NCBI GenBank assembly: GCA_016200135.1
Contig: JACQFI010000008.1
Coordinates: forward strand, 71,968 to 135,967
Direction of reading: 5' to 3'
From: Planctomycetota bacterium
Lineage (GTDB): Bacteria > Planctomycetota > SZUA-567 > H5-PLA8
Length of the DNA: 64,000 nucleotides
Shown here: piece after piece, positions 34,459 to 43,612 of the stretch
Layout: each line of letters starts with the position of its first letter
How positions within the stretch are numbered: position 1 is the stretch's first letter
Program-made: the position numbers and the translations under genes
The notes under the pieces: generated by a model
Told to the model about the DNA's origin: nothing
Database searches by the model: none
Seen by the model: only the letters and a program-made list of their open reading frames with translations

Positions 34459-35181
34459 TCAATCGAACATCGCTGGCAGGCATTCAAAGTAGCCGACCTT
34501 CAAATCGCCGCCTTCTTCCACCAACACCACCTTCAACATGAAGCGGGGATTGAAGTCAGGGTTCTTCTTGAGCTCTTCGACGCTCAGGCCTTCTGCCTTG
34601 GCGGCCTTGTCGAGATCCTCCTGGCTGAGGTTCGTTAGTATCTGCCCGCGCAGGCTGGCCTTGCGAATGTTGGCGGGGACGGACTCGGGCATGTTCCCGA
34701 TAGCAAACATGGAGTCCATCGCGCCCATGGTCTCTTTGCTCTTTCGGGCCAGCACGGCCGCGTCGGTGGAGAATACGCTCAGGTGTCCGACGGCTCTGGG
34801 TTTCCCGTAGGCTTTCTCAAACATACCCGCGAGTTCGGCGAACTTGTCGGCCGTCACGTTCTTCAGCGGATTGTCCTCGTTCTTCTTGAACGCGGCGTCG
34901 TTGGGATTGGGCTCGAATTGATTGACGGACATCCGCGCGCGGGCATGGGATGAAAGCAGGTCGTACGCTTTAGCGTACTCGCGCGCCGCAATGGCGGTGT
35001 AGAAGGGCTTGGCGGCCTCGATGAACGGCTTCTCCTCGGGCTTGACTTCATCCTCTTGCTCCGCAGCCGTGCCCGCGGCGCCCGACTTCTTCCCGCCGCC
35101 ACCGCAGCCGGAAGCGAGAAGAAGACTTAGTACGGCCAGGATTCCGCATGCGGCAGGTTTCGGCCATATTCGATTAGACAT
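34459..35181 (-). CDS. Lipoprotein with NTF2-like region, unknown function
   Basis: 240 residues from an ATG at 35,181 (AAAGGAG upstream). Lipobox LLASGC, then a Gly-rich spacer and an acidic segment. The middle (FYTAIAAREYAKAYDLLSSH, ARARMSVNQFE) resembles the helical start of NTF2/SnoaL-like domains common in planctomycetal lipoproteins. The last residues (FMLKVVLVEEGGDLKVGYFE) form a beta end. No active site is assigned. Confidence 0.65.
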   Translation of the reverse strand: MSNRIWPKPAACGILAVLSLLLASGCGGGGKKSGAAGTAAEQEDEVKPEEKPFIEAAKPFYTAIAAREYAKAYDLLSSHARARMSVNQFEPNPNDAAFKKNEDNPLKNVTADKFAELAGMFEKAYGKPRAVGHLSVFSTDAAVLARKSKETMGAMDSMFAIGNMPESVPANIRKASLRGQILTNLSQEDLDKAAKAEGLSVEELKKNPDFNPRFMLKVVLVEEGGDLKVGYFECLPAMFD

Positions 35182-35325
35182 GCGCGCTCCTTTCGCCATT
35201 GGCGCGTTGCTTTGACGTAACGAAAATGGCGTATCGATGTTGGATAATCTTGCGGATAACGGGACGAAGGTTCAAGTTCCGAACACTTGTCTGCGCAGGC
35301 CGGCAGTAAGGGCTGTCGCGAGGGT

Positions 35326-36525
35326 CTATTTGATCTCGGCCAGCAGTTTCTTCGCTTCCGCTGCCTGCGCGCTGTCCGGATAATCCTTGACCAGTTGTTC
35401 CAGTTTTTCCTTGGCGGAGACCGGATCGCCGTTGGCGAGGAACGACTTGCCCATACGGAGCAGGCTGGCGGCCATCTTCGCCGCGTCCGCGCTCTCGACC
35501 TTCTGCATCAGGTCCTTATCCGCGTGCATATCGGCGGCCTTCTTTGCGGCCGTCTTGCCGGACTCCGTGGCCGGGTAGTCCTTCGCGGCCTTTTCGTAGA
35601 GCGGCAGGGCCTTGGCGAAATTTTTCTCCTTATAGAAGCTGTCGGCCTGCGCGAGCAGTTCGGCGGACTCCTTCGCGAACTTGGTCTCGATTTCGGCGCG
35701 CCGGATCTCGGGCGTCTGCGCCAGACGTTCGAGTTCCGTCTTGGCCTTGGGCGTCACCGCCGAGCCGTCGTACGTCTTGAGGAACGCCTGCACGGCCTCG
35801 TAGGCTTCCTGGTTGGGCTTCTTGAGCGCCTCGTCGAGCGCCACGGCGGCCTGCTTCTCGAGTTCGTCGAGCTTCTTCTCGGCCGCGACCTTCGCGTCGA
35901 AGACGCCCTTGATCTGCTGGGTTTCCTTGAGCTTGGCGAGCGCCTGGGGGAACTGCTTCTGGCCGAGCAACGCGTCGGCATCGGCCACCAGCTTCTCGCC
36001 GCGGGCCTTGTCCTCCGGCTTGACCATGACCGGCGGTGTCTTCTTGAGCGCGTCGGCGATGGCCTCGTCGAGCCCCGCCATGGGATGGTCGTGCCAGACC
36101 ACCTTGCCGCCGGGCGCAACGATGAATGCGTGCGGGATGCCTGTAACGCCGTACTTGTCGTCGCTGTCGGAGCCCGCGCCGACGGCGTAGGTCATCTTCA
36201 TCTGCCCGATAAAGTCCTTGATCGCGGCCTTGGGTTCATTGGTGAGGCCGATGATGACGACGCCCTTGTCTTTGTATTTCTCGTACATCTCGATCAAGTG
36301 CGGGATCGACTTGCGGCACGGCGGGCACCACGTGGCCCAGAATTCGACCACGACGATCTTGTCCTTGAGCGCCGCGAGCGAGAGCGGCTCGCTATTGAAC
36401 CAGTCCTTGGCCTTGATCTCGATGGCGTCGTCGCCCACGTTCAGCGCGCGCGCGGGCGCCGCCCAGAGGCACGCGCAGAGGCTTACCACGACCAGCGCCG
36501 TTTTAGTCAAGAAACCACAATTCAT
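35326..36525 (-). CDS. Thioredoxin-like (TlpA/ResA-type) protein with C-terminal TPR-like repeats
   Basis: 399 residues with a signal peptide (LTKTALVVVSLCACLWAAPA). The thioredoxin domain at about 30-165 has the redox site FWATWCPPCRKS and cis-Pro in GVTGIPHAFIV. From about 180 to the end are helical repeats (KFAKESAELLAQADSFYKEK, NFAKALPLYEKAAKDYPATE, SVSAKEKLEQLVKDYPDSAQ-like units) of TPR or tol-pal YbgF type. It acts outside the cytoplasm, probably in thiol reduction such as cytochrome maturation, with the repeats as a docking platform. It stands alone on its strand. Confidence 0.88.
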   Translation of the reverse strand: MNCGFLTKTALVVVSLCACLWAAPARALNVGDDAIEIKAKDWFNSEPLSLAALKDKIVVVEFWATWCPPCRKSIPHLIEMYEKYKDKGVVIIGLTNEPKAAIKDFIGQMKMTYAVGAGSDSDDKYGVTGIPHAFIVAPGGKVVWHDHPMAGLDEAIADALKKTPPVMVKPEDKARGEKLVADADALLGQKQFPQALAKLKETQQIKGVFDAKVAAEKKLDELEKQAAVALDEALKKPNQEAYEAVQAFLKTYDGSAVTPKAKTELERLAQTPEIRRAEIETKFAKESAELLAQADSFYKEKNFAKALPLYEKAAKDYPATESGKTAAKKAADMHADKDLMQKVESADAAKMAASLLRMGKSFLANGDPVSAKEKLEQLVKDYPDSAQAAEAKKLLAEIK

Positions 36526-36822
36526 GCTCGTACTCCTTCATAAATGTAAGCCGGCCCCCACCAAAACCGTAGGAATTAGTATCTTAGATTAATGACGTAT
36601 AACAAGCCTCAAGGTATTAATTGTTTCCAGGGCTTTTCAGTTTTTTCATGGATTATAAAATCGGGAATTGGGTTGTAAGCATTCGCTTCCGATACGAGTT
36701 ATGCCTTTTGAAGTACGGACGTAAAGACACGGTTATGGCGCTGCTTTCCCGGCAATATCCGCCTGCGCACGGAATGCCGTCTCGCGTTGGCGTTCGAGCG
36801 TCGCGGACTTTAGACTGGAGGC

Positions 36823-38343
36823 ATGCGCGCTCCTCCTGCCTTGATCGTGCTGGCCTTGGCCTTGGTGATTGCTGGGGCCGGCTACTACCTGTGGTCGCGA
36901 ACGGCCGCGCCGATACATGAGGCGGTGAATCAGGCGCAGACGCCGGGTGCAGCAGAACCGGCGGTCTCGAACCCTCTCACCGGCCCCGCCCCCGAATTGC
37001 AGCCCGCGCTGCCGAATCCCGATACGGTCTTTCACGCCCAGCCCAAGCATCTGGCGCCGGGCGCGGCGACGCAGGACTGGCCCCATCTGCTCGGGCCTAC
37101 GCACAACTTTACCAGCGCGGAGACGAAACTCCTTAAGAAGTGGCCCATGGACGGCCCGGCGCTGGTCTGGGAGACCAAACGCGGCACAGGCTTCGCGGCG
37201 CCTGCGATCCAGAACGGCCTGCTGATCCATTTTCACCGCGTCGGCAACGAGGAAGTGGTCGACGCCCTGAAGGCCGAGACCGGCGAGCGCCACTGGCGCT
37301 TTGCGTATCCCTCGCAATACGAGGACCGCTACGGCTACAACAACGGCCCGCGTGCGAGCCCGATTCTCGACGGGGACTTCGTCTACACCTATGGCGCTCA
37401 GGGCAATCTGCATTGTCTGAAGCGCGGGACGGGCGAGGTCGTCTGGGCGCGCGAAATCTTGAAGGACTACCGGGTCAGCCAGAACTTCTTCGGCGTCGGT
37501 GCGACGCCGCTGCTTGAAGGCGCGCTCCTGATCGTGAATGTGGGCGCGCCGGGCGCATGCGTCGTGGCTTTCGACAAGCGCACGGGCAAGGAAGTCTGGC
37601 GCGCGGCCTCCAAGGACCAGAACTGGGGCCCGAGTTACGCGACGCCCGTCCCGGCCGTGCTGCACGGCAAACGGCGCGTGCTGGTCTTCGCCGGCGGCGA
37701 CAGCCAGCCGCCCACCGGCGGCTTGCTCTGCCTGGATCCTACGAGCGGCGGGGTGGACTTCGCGTTTCCCTGGCGCAGCCGCACGTACGAGTCCGTCAGC
37801 GCCACCAGCCCGGCGGCGGTCGGCGACGGCGTCTTCGTCACGGCAAGCTACGAGACAGGCGGCGCGTTCGTCGAGGTGGCGTCCGACTTTTCGCCCCGGA
37901 CCGCCTGGACGTCCGCTCGCTTCGGCGCCCACTTCAGCGCTGTGCTGCAGCGCGACGGCTATCTTTATGGCTTCGATGGGCGCAATGAACGCGGCACGGA
38001 ACTGGTCTGTTTCGAGGCGCGCACGGGCAAGGAGATGTGGCGGGGCTCGCCATCGTGGGAAGAGGACCTCGGCGGCAACCGCGGCACGCTCGACCCCGGC
38101 CGCGGCGCGCTCGTCTGGGCCGACGGCGCTGCGCTTTGCCTGGGCGAGTACGGCCACTTGCTCTGGCTGGACTTGACGCCCAAAGGCTGCAATGAACTCG
38201 CCCGCGTCTGGCTCTTCCGTTCCGCCGAGACCTGGACGCCGCCGGTAATCTGCAACGGACTTCTGTACATCTGCCAGAATCACGAGGCATCCCAGCCAGA
38301 CACGGGCCCGCGACTGCTCTGTTACGACTTGAGAGGGGAGTGA
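36823..38343 (+). CDS. PQQ-like beta-propeller repeat protein, membrane-anchored or secreted
   Basis: 506 residues: an N-terminal helix (LIVLALALVIAGAGYYLW), a Pro-rich spacer, then a propeller with recurring blades of the pattern alpha-x-G-x-x-x-W: LKAETGERHWRFAYP, LKRGTGEVVWAREI, FDKRTGKEVWRAASK, FEARTGKEMWRGSP. WPHLLGPTHN near residue 86 is the usual opening of this planctomycetal family. No heme or catalytic motif was seen. The role is unknown. The 279-base gap before it shows no gene. Confidence 0.85.
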   Translation: MRAPPALIVLALALVIAGAGYYLWSRTAAPIHEAVNQAQTPGAAEPAVSNPLTGPAPELQPALPNPDTVFHAQPKHLAPGAATQDWPHLLGPTHNFTSAETKLLKKWPMDGPALVWETKRGTGFAAPAIQNGLLIHFHRVGNEEVVDALKAETGERHWRFAYPSQYEDRYGYNNGPRASPILDGDFVYTYGAQGNLHCLKRGTGEVVWAREILKDYRVSQNFFGVGATPLLEGALLIVNVGAPGACVVAFDKRTGKEVWRAASKDQNWGPSYATPVPAVLHGKRRVLVFAGGDSQPPTGGLLCLDPTSGGVDFAFPWRSRTYESVSATSPAAVGDGVFVTASYETGGAFVEVASDFSPRTAWTSARFGAHFSAVLQRDGYLYGFDGRNERGTELVCFEARTGKEMWRGSPSWEEDLGGNRGTLDPGRGALVWADGAALCLGEYGHLLWLDLTPKGCNELARVWLFRSAETWTPPVICNGLLYICQNHEASQPDTGPRLLCYDLRGE

Positions 38344-38404
38344 GACCGGGGCTGTTGCATTCCGGTGAAATGGAATACTATGTGTTGGGATGGAGGGTGC
38401 GCCG

Positions 38405-38875
38405 ATGAAATGGAAGGATGTGTGCGAAGACAAATCGTTGCAAGACCTCCCTTATAAAATCGAACTTAACGGGAAAGGGCAGATCGTCATGAGTCCGGCC
38501 TCGAACCGGCATGGCCGGATGCAATCCAGGATCGGCCTTCTAATCGGCAAGCAGGCGCTGCGCGGCGAGATCATCTCGGAATGTTCGGTCGAGACTGCCG
38601 ACGGTACGAAGGTGGCCGATGTGGCATGGGCTTCCTACGCGTTTATTAAGAGGCATGGATTCGAGACGCCGTACACGGCAGCGCCGGAGATCTGCGTCGA
38701 GATCGCATCGCCCTCGAACAGCGAAACGGAAATTCGCGAGAAGATCGGCCTGTACCTCGACCGTGGCGCAAAGGAAGTCTGGGTCTGCGACCTGGAAGGC
38801 CGGGTCAAATTTCACGCGCTCGATGGCGAGATCTCAAAGTCGAAACTTGCCCCAAAGTTTCCATCCAAAATCTGA
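38405..38875 (+). CDS. Uma2-family (DUF820) restriction-endonuclease-like protein
   Basis: 156 residues with a PD-(D/E)XK nuclease fold pattern: VADVAWAS (the D), then EICVEIASPSNSETEIREK (E-x-x SPS signature) and YLDRGAKEVWVCDLEGRVKF. Family members are common in cyanobacteria and planctomycetes, and their cellular role is unclear. The ATG at 38,405 fits GGAGGG 7 bases upstream better than an in-frame ATG at 38,390. Confidence 0.85.
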   Translation: MKWKDVCEDKSLQDLPYKIELNGKGQIVMSPASNRHGRMQSRIGLLIGKQALRGEIISECSVETADGTKVADVAWASYAFIKRHGFETPYTAAPEICVEIASPSNSETEIREKIGLYLDRGAKEVWVCDLEGRVKFHALDGEISKSKLAPKFPSKI

Positions 38876-38896
38876 GTTGAACACGCTAGAAAACTC

Positions 38897-38924
38897 GGGC
38901 GGACCCCTAGCAGGCGGTCCGCCC
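38897..38924. terminator. Hairpin terminator between convergent genes
   Basis: GGGCGGACC pairs with GGTCCGCCC over 9 bases with a 10-base loop, then GTTT. It lies 22 bases after the Uma2 gene and 26 bases beyond the stop of the minus-strand gene at 38,950. Confidence 0.7.
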
Positions 38925-38949
38925 GTTTCAGATTCAACGACAAGAAGGG

Positions 38950-39312
38950 TTATGGTTTCTTTTTGCCCGGCGTCTTCTTCTCTTCCGTCACTTTCGTCAC
39001 TTTTACGTTGTTCGTCCCGTCCGTCGCCTTGACGCCGGTGATCTCGACGTGGGCCTTGGCCTTCACCAGGTCCGTGAGCTGCTTGGCGACGTCGCCTTCG
39101 GCCCAGAGGACGTAGGTCTTCGCGGGAACTTTCTTATCCGTCTGGTCCTCTTTGAGCTGCCCGAGACCCTGGCCGGACGAAGGCATGAGGGTTCCGGTGA
39201 TGGACTCTTCCTTGGGCGGCGGAGGCGCTTCCGATTTCTTCTCTTCCGCGTGCGCAAGCGCCGGGAGCATGCACGCCACCACGAACAGCAGGAGCCAATG
39301 CGTCGCCTTCAT
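38950..39312 (-). CDS. Small secreted protein, unknown function
   Basis: 120 residues from an ATG at 39,312 with AAGGAGA 8 bases upstream. A signal peptide (MKATHWLLLFVVACMLPALA-HA) precedes a Pro/Lys-rich spacer and a small domain (YVLWAEGDVAKQLTDLVKAK, AHVEITGVKA) that could be an OB-like barrel. The tail is very lysine-rich. It is divergent from another small secreted protein at 39,651 with similar composition. Confidence 0.65.
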   Translation of the reverse strand: MKATHWLLLFVVACMLPALAHAEEKKSEAPPPPKEESITGTLMPSSGQGLGQLKEDQTDKKVPAKTYVLWAEGDVAKQLTDLVKAKAHVEITGVKATDGTNNVKVTKVTEEKKTPGKKKP

Positions 39313-39650
39313 GGATGCCTTCTCCTTACTCGATGGGCTCGAGGCCCGGTTCGTACCCACGGGACTCGGACTGCGATTCGCCGGAGACACGGGTCCGGCG
39401 AGAACCCGGTGAAACGAGCCGAACGGTTCCGCTTGAATAATTCACGCTCACGGTACGTTGGGTATGACGAAGAGCGGTGGCAAAGCATTCATGAAAGTGG
39501 CCCTATTCAACGACTTGCACCTATTTCGGGCTGTCGACAATGCGGCAGACGAAGGTTTCAGGTGCGGCTTGAAGGAGAAGTAAGTACGGCTAGAATTCGT
39601 TTGCTTGAACGGTTAGTAAACGAAGAAACGGGACAAGGGAGGAAACGACC
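39313..39650. other. Intergenic stretch between two divergent small secreted-protein genes
   Basis: 338 bases. A GC-rich imperfect inverted repeat occurs near 39,377-39,400 (CGCCGGAGACACGGGTCCGG). No gene, RNA or clear promoter pair was found. Confidence 0.3.
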
Positions 39651-40034
39651 ATGGTACGATTGTTAATGGCGTGTGCGCTGTCCGCCATGTTTATTTGTGC
39701 GGCAAGGTCTTCCGCATTGGACCTCGGGCCCGTGCATATTCACGGTACCGATGTGAAGGTCGGCGAGAGCGTCAACTTCGACGTGACCGTCGACAAGGTG
39801 ACGAAGGAAGAGGCCAAGACCGGCGAGGAGAAGAACACCAAGATCCGGCTGATCTACGGCCATCGCAAGGGCGACGACAAGGACAAGTTCGAGGTTTCCA
39901 TTCCGTACGATGACATCGACGGGGACAGCAAGGACCTGCTCAAGTCGGTGGAAGAAGGCAAGACGTTCAAGATGAAACTAAAGCGCATCGACGAGCGCGA
40001 GTGGAAGCTGGTGAAGCTGCGCGATAAGGATTAG
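39651..40034 (+). CDS. Small secreted protein, unknown function
   Basis: 127 residues with a signal peptide (LLMACALSAMFICAARSSA). The mature part is highly charged and beta-rich (VNFDVTVDKVTKEEAKTGEE, RLIYGHRKGDDKDKFEVSIP). GGGAGG lies 9 bases before the ATG. The order of short strands and K/E-rich loops hints at an Ig-like or OB-like domain, but no family is recognised. A strong terminator follows at once. Confidence 0.65.
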   Translation: MVRLLMACALSAMFICAARSSALDLGPVHIHGTDVKVGESVNFDVTVDKVTKEEAKTGEEKNTKIRLIYGHRKGDDKDKFEVSIPYDDIDGDSKDLLKSVEEGKTFKMKLKRIDEREWKLVKLRDKD

Positions 40035-40062
40035 CCAGAACGGTTGATGGCTTAGGTATGCA

Positions 40063-40096
40063 AGCGGGCGGGTGAGATACCCGCCCGCTTTATTTA
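40063..40096 (+). terminator. Rho-independent terminator
   Basis: AGCGGGCGGGT pairs perfectly with ACCCGCCCGCT (11 bp) across GAGAT, followed by TTATTTAT. It ends the 39,651 gene. Confidence 0.85.
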
Positions 40097-40184
40097 TCTT
40101 CAAGAATCCTTATTGGAGAGCCCTTGCGTTTCGACATGCACAATGTTATCGTTTATGTAACTGATGTATTGAGCGGAGTTTCTT

Positions 40185-42143
40185 ATGTCCGAGCAGACGC
40201 CCAAGAAGAACTGGTTTGCTGCCCCGGGCCATACGCCTGAACCGAAAAACAAGCCCTCGCCGCCTCCCGCGCCCATAGCCCCAAACGCACCGTTTCCGGC
40301 GCCACCGCCGCCGATAGCCCGGGTGAAGCCGCCCGCGGCTCCCAAGCGCAGCACCAACTTTGTTTTCTCGGAGGACACGCCGCCGGCCACGCGCGGCGTC
40401 TCGGTCTCGGCGCCGACCGTTGCGTTGCCGGGGGTCGGGTCGCAGGGAACGCTTGGACCGTTATCGTTACACACCAGCATTCCGACCCAGGACTTGGGCG
40501 GCGAGAAGATGCTGATGCCCGCGCCGCGGACGCGCATCGAAGAGAAATTCATACCCACGCTGGGCGGGATTCCGCTCGTGGCGAAACTCGGGCAGGGCGG
40601 CATGGGCGCCGTGTACCTGGGCGTCGATCCGCAGACCCAAGGAGAAGTCGCGGTGAAGGTCCTCCCGTTCCATCTGGCGGACCGCGACCCGGTGATGATC
40701 GAGCGCTTCTTCCGCGAAGCCAAGATGTCGATGGCGGTGAACTCGCCGAATGTCGTAAAGGTGAGCGACGCGCGCGAAGAGAACGGCCTCTGCTATATCG
40801 TGATGGAGTTCGTCGCGGGGGCTTCCGCGGGCGGGTTGCTCAAGAAGTACAAGGGCGGACGGCTGACCGAGGCCGACGCGCTGGAGATCTGCATCGCGGC
40901 GACGAAGGGCCTGATCGCCGCACACAAGGCCGGTATCATTCACCGCGACATCAAGCCGGACAACATCCTGATCCCGCAGGGTTCTGCGCCGGGCTCGTTC
41001 GACCTGAAGGCCGGCAAGCTCGCCGACCTGGGCCTCGCGCGCACCGAAGAGCACGGCAACTCGCTCACGCAATCGCAGACGGCCATGGGCACGCCGGGGT
41101 ATCTCGCGCCTGAACAGGCCATGGACGCGCGCAAGTGCGGCAAGCCGGCGGACATCTTCTCCATGGGCGCGACGCTCTACGCGCTGCTCGCGGGCCGCCC
41201 GCCGTTCAATGCCAAGTCCCCCATGGAAGTGATCATGGCGACGGTGAACAAGCCGCACGATCCGCTGCCGGACCTGCGGCCCGACGCCTCGGCCGCCACC
41301 GTCGCATTCGTGAACCGTTGCCTGATGAAGGAGGCACAGCATCGCTTCCGGGATGCCGAGTCCATGCTTCAGGCGCTGAACCTCTGCAAGGACGTGCTCG
41401 CGCATCCGGAGCGGCAGTCTAAGGCGGTAGAGGAGATTCGCGGCGCGGCTCCGCTGCCCGATGCAAAGAAAATGGAGCAACCCTACTTCGACGAACTGAC
41501 CTTGAAAGCGCCGACGCCGATGCGGCGTCCGGAGATCGAGGCCGAAGCCGGTATCGCCAAGCTGCGCGCGAACGAGAACCGCGCCAAGGCCATGCCGATG
41601 ATCGCCGCGCTGGTGCTGGCGGGATTCGTCGGCGCGGGTGTGGCGATGCTCTTCATGTCCTCACCGGAACCCAAGCCCGAAGCCAAAGCTCCGCCGGTCG
41701 AACCCGTTGCTTTACCCAAGGCCGCGCCGCCGCCGCCTCCCGCGCCCGTCGCGGCTACCGGCCCGCAAAGCCTGGGCGACAAGAAGTTCCAGGACCTCCA
41801 ACAGGCGCAACTCGACCGCCTCAACGGTGTCGTGCATACCATGGACAAGGTGGACGAGAAGGTGAAGCAGGCGAAGATCGTCGAGCCCATCCTGCCGATC
41901 TCGTCGATCCAAGACGAAGAGCCTGGCCAGTCGTTCTTCAGCGCAGGGCGCGTGATGTTTGCCTTCATCACCTCGATCATCGGCATGGTGTACATGCTCT
42001 ACAGCCGCAAGAGTAAGAGCATGTCCTTCGGGCTGTGTGGCGCGCTCCTTTCGATCATGACGTGGTTCATCCCGTGGCTCTCGGTCGGCGTAATGCTCGC
42101 TGGAGTCCTCATCTCCCTCCCGCTTTTCATGGCCAAGCGCTGA
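40185..42143 (+). CDS. Membrane Ser/Thr protein kinase with Pro-rich N-terminus
   Basis: 652 residues. The N-terminal 110 residues are Pro/Ala-rich and disordered. The kinase domain (about 125-390) has LGQGGMGAVYLG, VAVKVL (Lys), HRDIKPDNIL and DLG in place of DFG, then GTPGYLAPEQ. A membrane helix (MIAALVLAGFVGAGVAMLFM) and a Pro-rich spacer follow, then three more helices ending LLAGVLISLPLFMAKR-like sequence. All catalytic residues are present. It is a Pkn of the planctomycetal or myxobacterial type; the C-terminal helices are unusual and may sense the membrane. Confidence 0.92.
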   Translation: MSEQTPKKNWFAAPGHTPEPKNKPSPPPAPIAPNAPFPAPPPPIARVKPPAAPKRSTNFVFSEDTPPATRGVSVSAPTVALPGVGSQGTLGPLSLHTSIPTQDLGGEKMLMPAPRTRIEEKFIPTLGGIPLVAKLGQGGMGAVYLGVDPQTQGEVAVKVLPFHLADRDPVMIERFFREAKMSMAVNSPNVVKVSDAREENGLCYIVMEFVAGASAGGLLKKYKGGRLTEADALEICIAATKGLIAAHKAGIIHRDIKPDNILIPQGSAPGSFDLKAGKLADLGLARTEEHGNSLTQSQTAMGTPGYLAPEQAMDARKCGKPADIFSMGATLYALLAGRPPFNAKSPMEVIMATVNKPHDPLPDLRPDASAATVAFVNRCLMKEAQHRFRDAESMLQALNLCKDVLAHPERQSKAVEEIRGAAPLPDAKKMEQPYFDELTLKAPTPMRRPEIEAEAGIAKLRANENRAKAMPMIAALVLAGFVGAGVAMLFMSSPEPKPEAKAPPVEPVALPKAAPPPPPAPVAATGPQSLGDKKFQDLQQAQLDRLNGVVHTMDKVDEKVKQAKIVEPILPISSIQDEEPGQSFFSAGRVMFAFITSIIGMVYMLYSRKSKSMSFGLCGALLSIMTWFIPWLSVGVMLAGVLISLPLFMAKR

Positions 42144-42343
42144 CGAAGTTTGTCTATGAACTGACAAAACGCGTCAACCGGCTCCACGTTGTATTTCCAT
42201 ACTCTGTCATCTATTAAATTGATTTTGTTGGAACAAAAGGCATAATTTAGCGCGCAGCTATTGAAAGACCCCCTGAATAACTCAAATCCGGCATTAGGCT
42301 CACGCCTTGCTCACTAAATGCCTTGGCGGCTAAGGAGTCGGTT

Positions 42344-42682
42344 ATGATCGTCTGCCGGAAGTGCGGCTTCGGGTGCGCCTGTACCAACCAAGAGGAGTTG
42401 AACGACTGTCCGCATTGCGATCCTTCGGCGTGGCGCATCATGACCATCACGCCCGGCAACGCCTATTCGAGTTCCATCACCATCGCGATCCGGCAGTCGC
42501 CGTTCGACGTGAGCGGGCGCTGTTTTCAAACGCCGAAGGGTGTCATCATCCCCTTGGCTCAATGGCGCGCCTATAAAGAAACCAACATGTGGAAGAAAAT
42601 TCACGCGCAGCGCGGCCGGCGGAAGTTGTTCGAGGAAGACGTGCCGCCGCGCGTGGTGCCGTCGAGCGAAGCACAAGCGTAG
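42344..42682 (+). CDS. Small zinc-ribbon protein
   Basis: 112 residues. The N-terminus MIVCRKCGFGCACTNQEELN-DCPHC has the C-x2-C...C-x2-C zinc-ribbon arrangement. The rest (SSSITIAIRQSPFDVSGRCF) is unrecognised. AAGGAG lies 6 bases before the ATG at 42,344; an upstream TTG is less likely. An ACACAGAG-type repeat follows the stop. Confidence 0.65.
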   Translation: MIVCRKCGFGCACTNQEELNDCPHCDPSAWRIMTITPGNAYSSSITIAIRQSPFDVSGRCFQTPKGVIIPLAQWRAYKETNMWKKIHAQRGRRKLFEEDVPPRVVPSSEAQA

Positions 42683-42690
42683 GTATTTTT

Positions 42691-42710
42691 CACCGCAGAG
42701 ACGCGGAGGC
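42691..42710. repeat. Intergenic repeat of the CGCAGAGACGCGGAG type
   Basis: CACCGCAGAGACGCGGAGGC just after the zinc-ribbon gene. It belongs to the same family as the copies near 387, 543, 613 and 43,562. Confidence 0.6.
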
Positions 42711-42761
42711 GCTGTGAACGGAACCGGAAAAGATTCACGAAATTTATAGTAATAGTATTCT

Positions 42762-43463
42762 ATGACGCCCGAAGGACCCCGCCGGCGATTTCAGCTTCAT
42801 CTTGCAACATGTGTCGTGGTCATGATCGTTGCGGCCGTATTGCTCTACTGGAACGTGCGGACCCCATACCAATCCGCGCCCAAGTATACGTTTGGATGGC
42901 CGGCGGAAGTGACTTGGACTCCTGAAGAATTTAGAGCACTTTCCCCCAATAGTCCCTATGTCCAAAACGGAAATGAGAGTGGTTGGATCATTATTAATGT
43001 GGTCGTTTGCCTGGCATTGCTTCGGGGTATTGCTTGGTCTTGTGAAAGGTGGATAGCATGGAATAACTCGACCAACAGGAATCAATGTGGTAGGTGGAAA
43101 TTTAAACTCTTCACTCGGTGCATTGCAATTATTGGTCTCTTTCTTGTAATAGGCTGGCTATTCACATGCTCATTCGGAGCGCCAGTTGCTTTGGTTTATT
43201 TTAAGAATAGATTGGAAAAAAATCAGCCTGATGTGGACTTCATTAATATTTCCTCAACTGAGTTGAAACTGCCATGGCCCGATTCCCCTTACACAAGAGA
43301 CGTTGCATTTGCGCAAACGCCATTTCCGTTTGTAGTCAGGATCAGGTGGGTTGACCCAACCGTGAAACCATACGACATCAGGAATTCTTACTACATTTGG
43401 TTCTTTGGATATTGTTCTGAGCCGCTGGATGTAATGGTGCTACAACACCTGAGAAGAAAATAA
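42762..43463 (+). CDS. Membrane protein of unknown function, AT-richer than its neighbours
   Basis: 233 residues. Three membrane segments: VVVMIVAAVLLYW (about 18-30), IINVVVCLALLRGIAW (about 75-90) and AIIGLFLVIGWLFTCSFGAP (about 125-145). The opening RRRFQLHLAT resembles the protein at 32,836. The last 75 residues are soluble and probably external. Base composition and codon use are visibly more AT-rich than the rest of the window, and repeats lie on both sides, so it may be a recent arrival. Confidence 0.6.
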   Translation: MTPEGPRRRFQLHLATCVVVMIVAAVLLYWNVRTPYQSAPKYTFGWPAEVTWTPEEFRALSPNSPYVQNGNESGWIIINVVVCLALLRGIAWSCERWIAWNNSTNRNQCGRWKFKLFTRCIAIIGLFLVIGWLFTCSFGAPVALVYFKNRLEKNQPDVDFINISSTELKLPWPDSPYTRDVAFAQTPFPFVVRIRWVDPTVKPYDIRNSYYIWFFGYCSEPLDVMVLQHLRRK

Positions 43464-43476
43464 AGGCAAATCAGGA

Positions 43477-43518
43477 GATTGTTCGGTAATGTCCTAATAA
43501 GGACACTACCGATTGTTC
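43477..43518. repeat. 26-bp near-palindrome flanked by 8-bp direct repeats
   Basis: GATTGTTC at 43,477-43,484 and 43,511-43,518 flank an inverted pair GGTAATGTCCT / AGGACACTACC (one mismatch) with AATA between. The arrangement looks like two insertion-sequence ends joined tip to tip with a target duplication, or a tiny palindromic element. It may also act as a terminator for the 42,762 gene. Confidence 0.55.
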
Positions 43519-43561
43519 CCCTTCGTTGTCAAAACCCGCCGTTTCCTGTACCTTATGTACC

Positions 43562-43592
43562 GTTCTCTGTGTCCTCCGTGTTCTCCGTGGTT
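43562..43592. repeat. Intergenic repeat of the TCTCTGTGTCCTCCGTG type
   Basis: GTTCTCTGTGTCCTCCGTG followed by TTCTCCGTGGTT, ahead of the glycan gene cluster. It belongs to the ACACAGAG family found elsewhere in the window. Confidence 0.65.
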
Positions 43593-43612
43593 AAAAAGCG
43601 CAGGAGAAGGGC

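Noticed and set aside
39049..39666. 205-residue plus-strand frame over the small secreted protein and its divergent gap
   Set aside because: Shadow of the minus-strand gene at 38,950-39,312, which has a signal peptide and a ribosome site.
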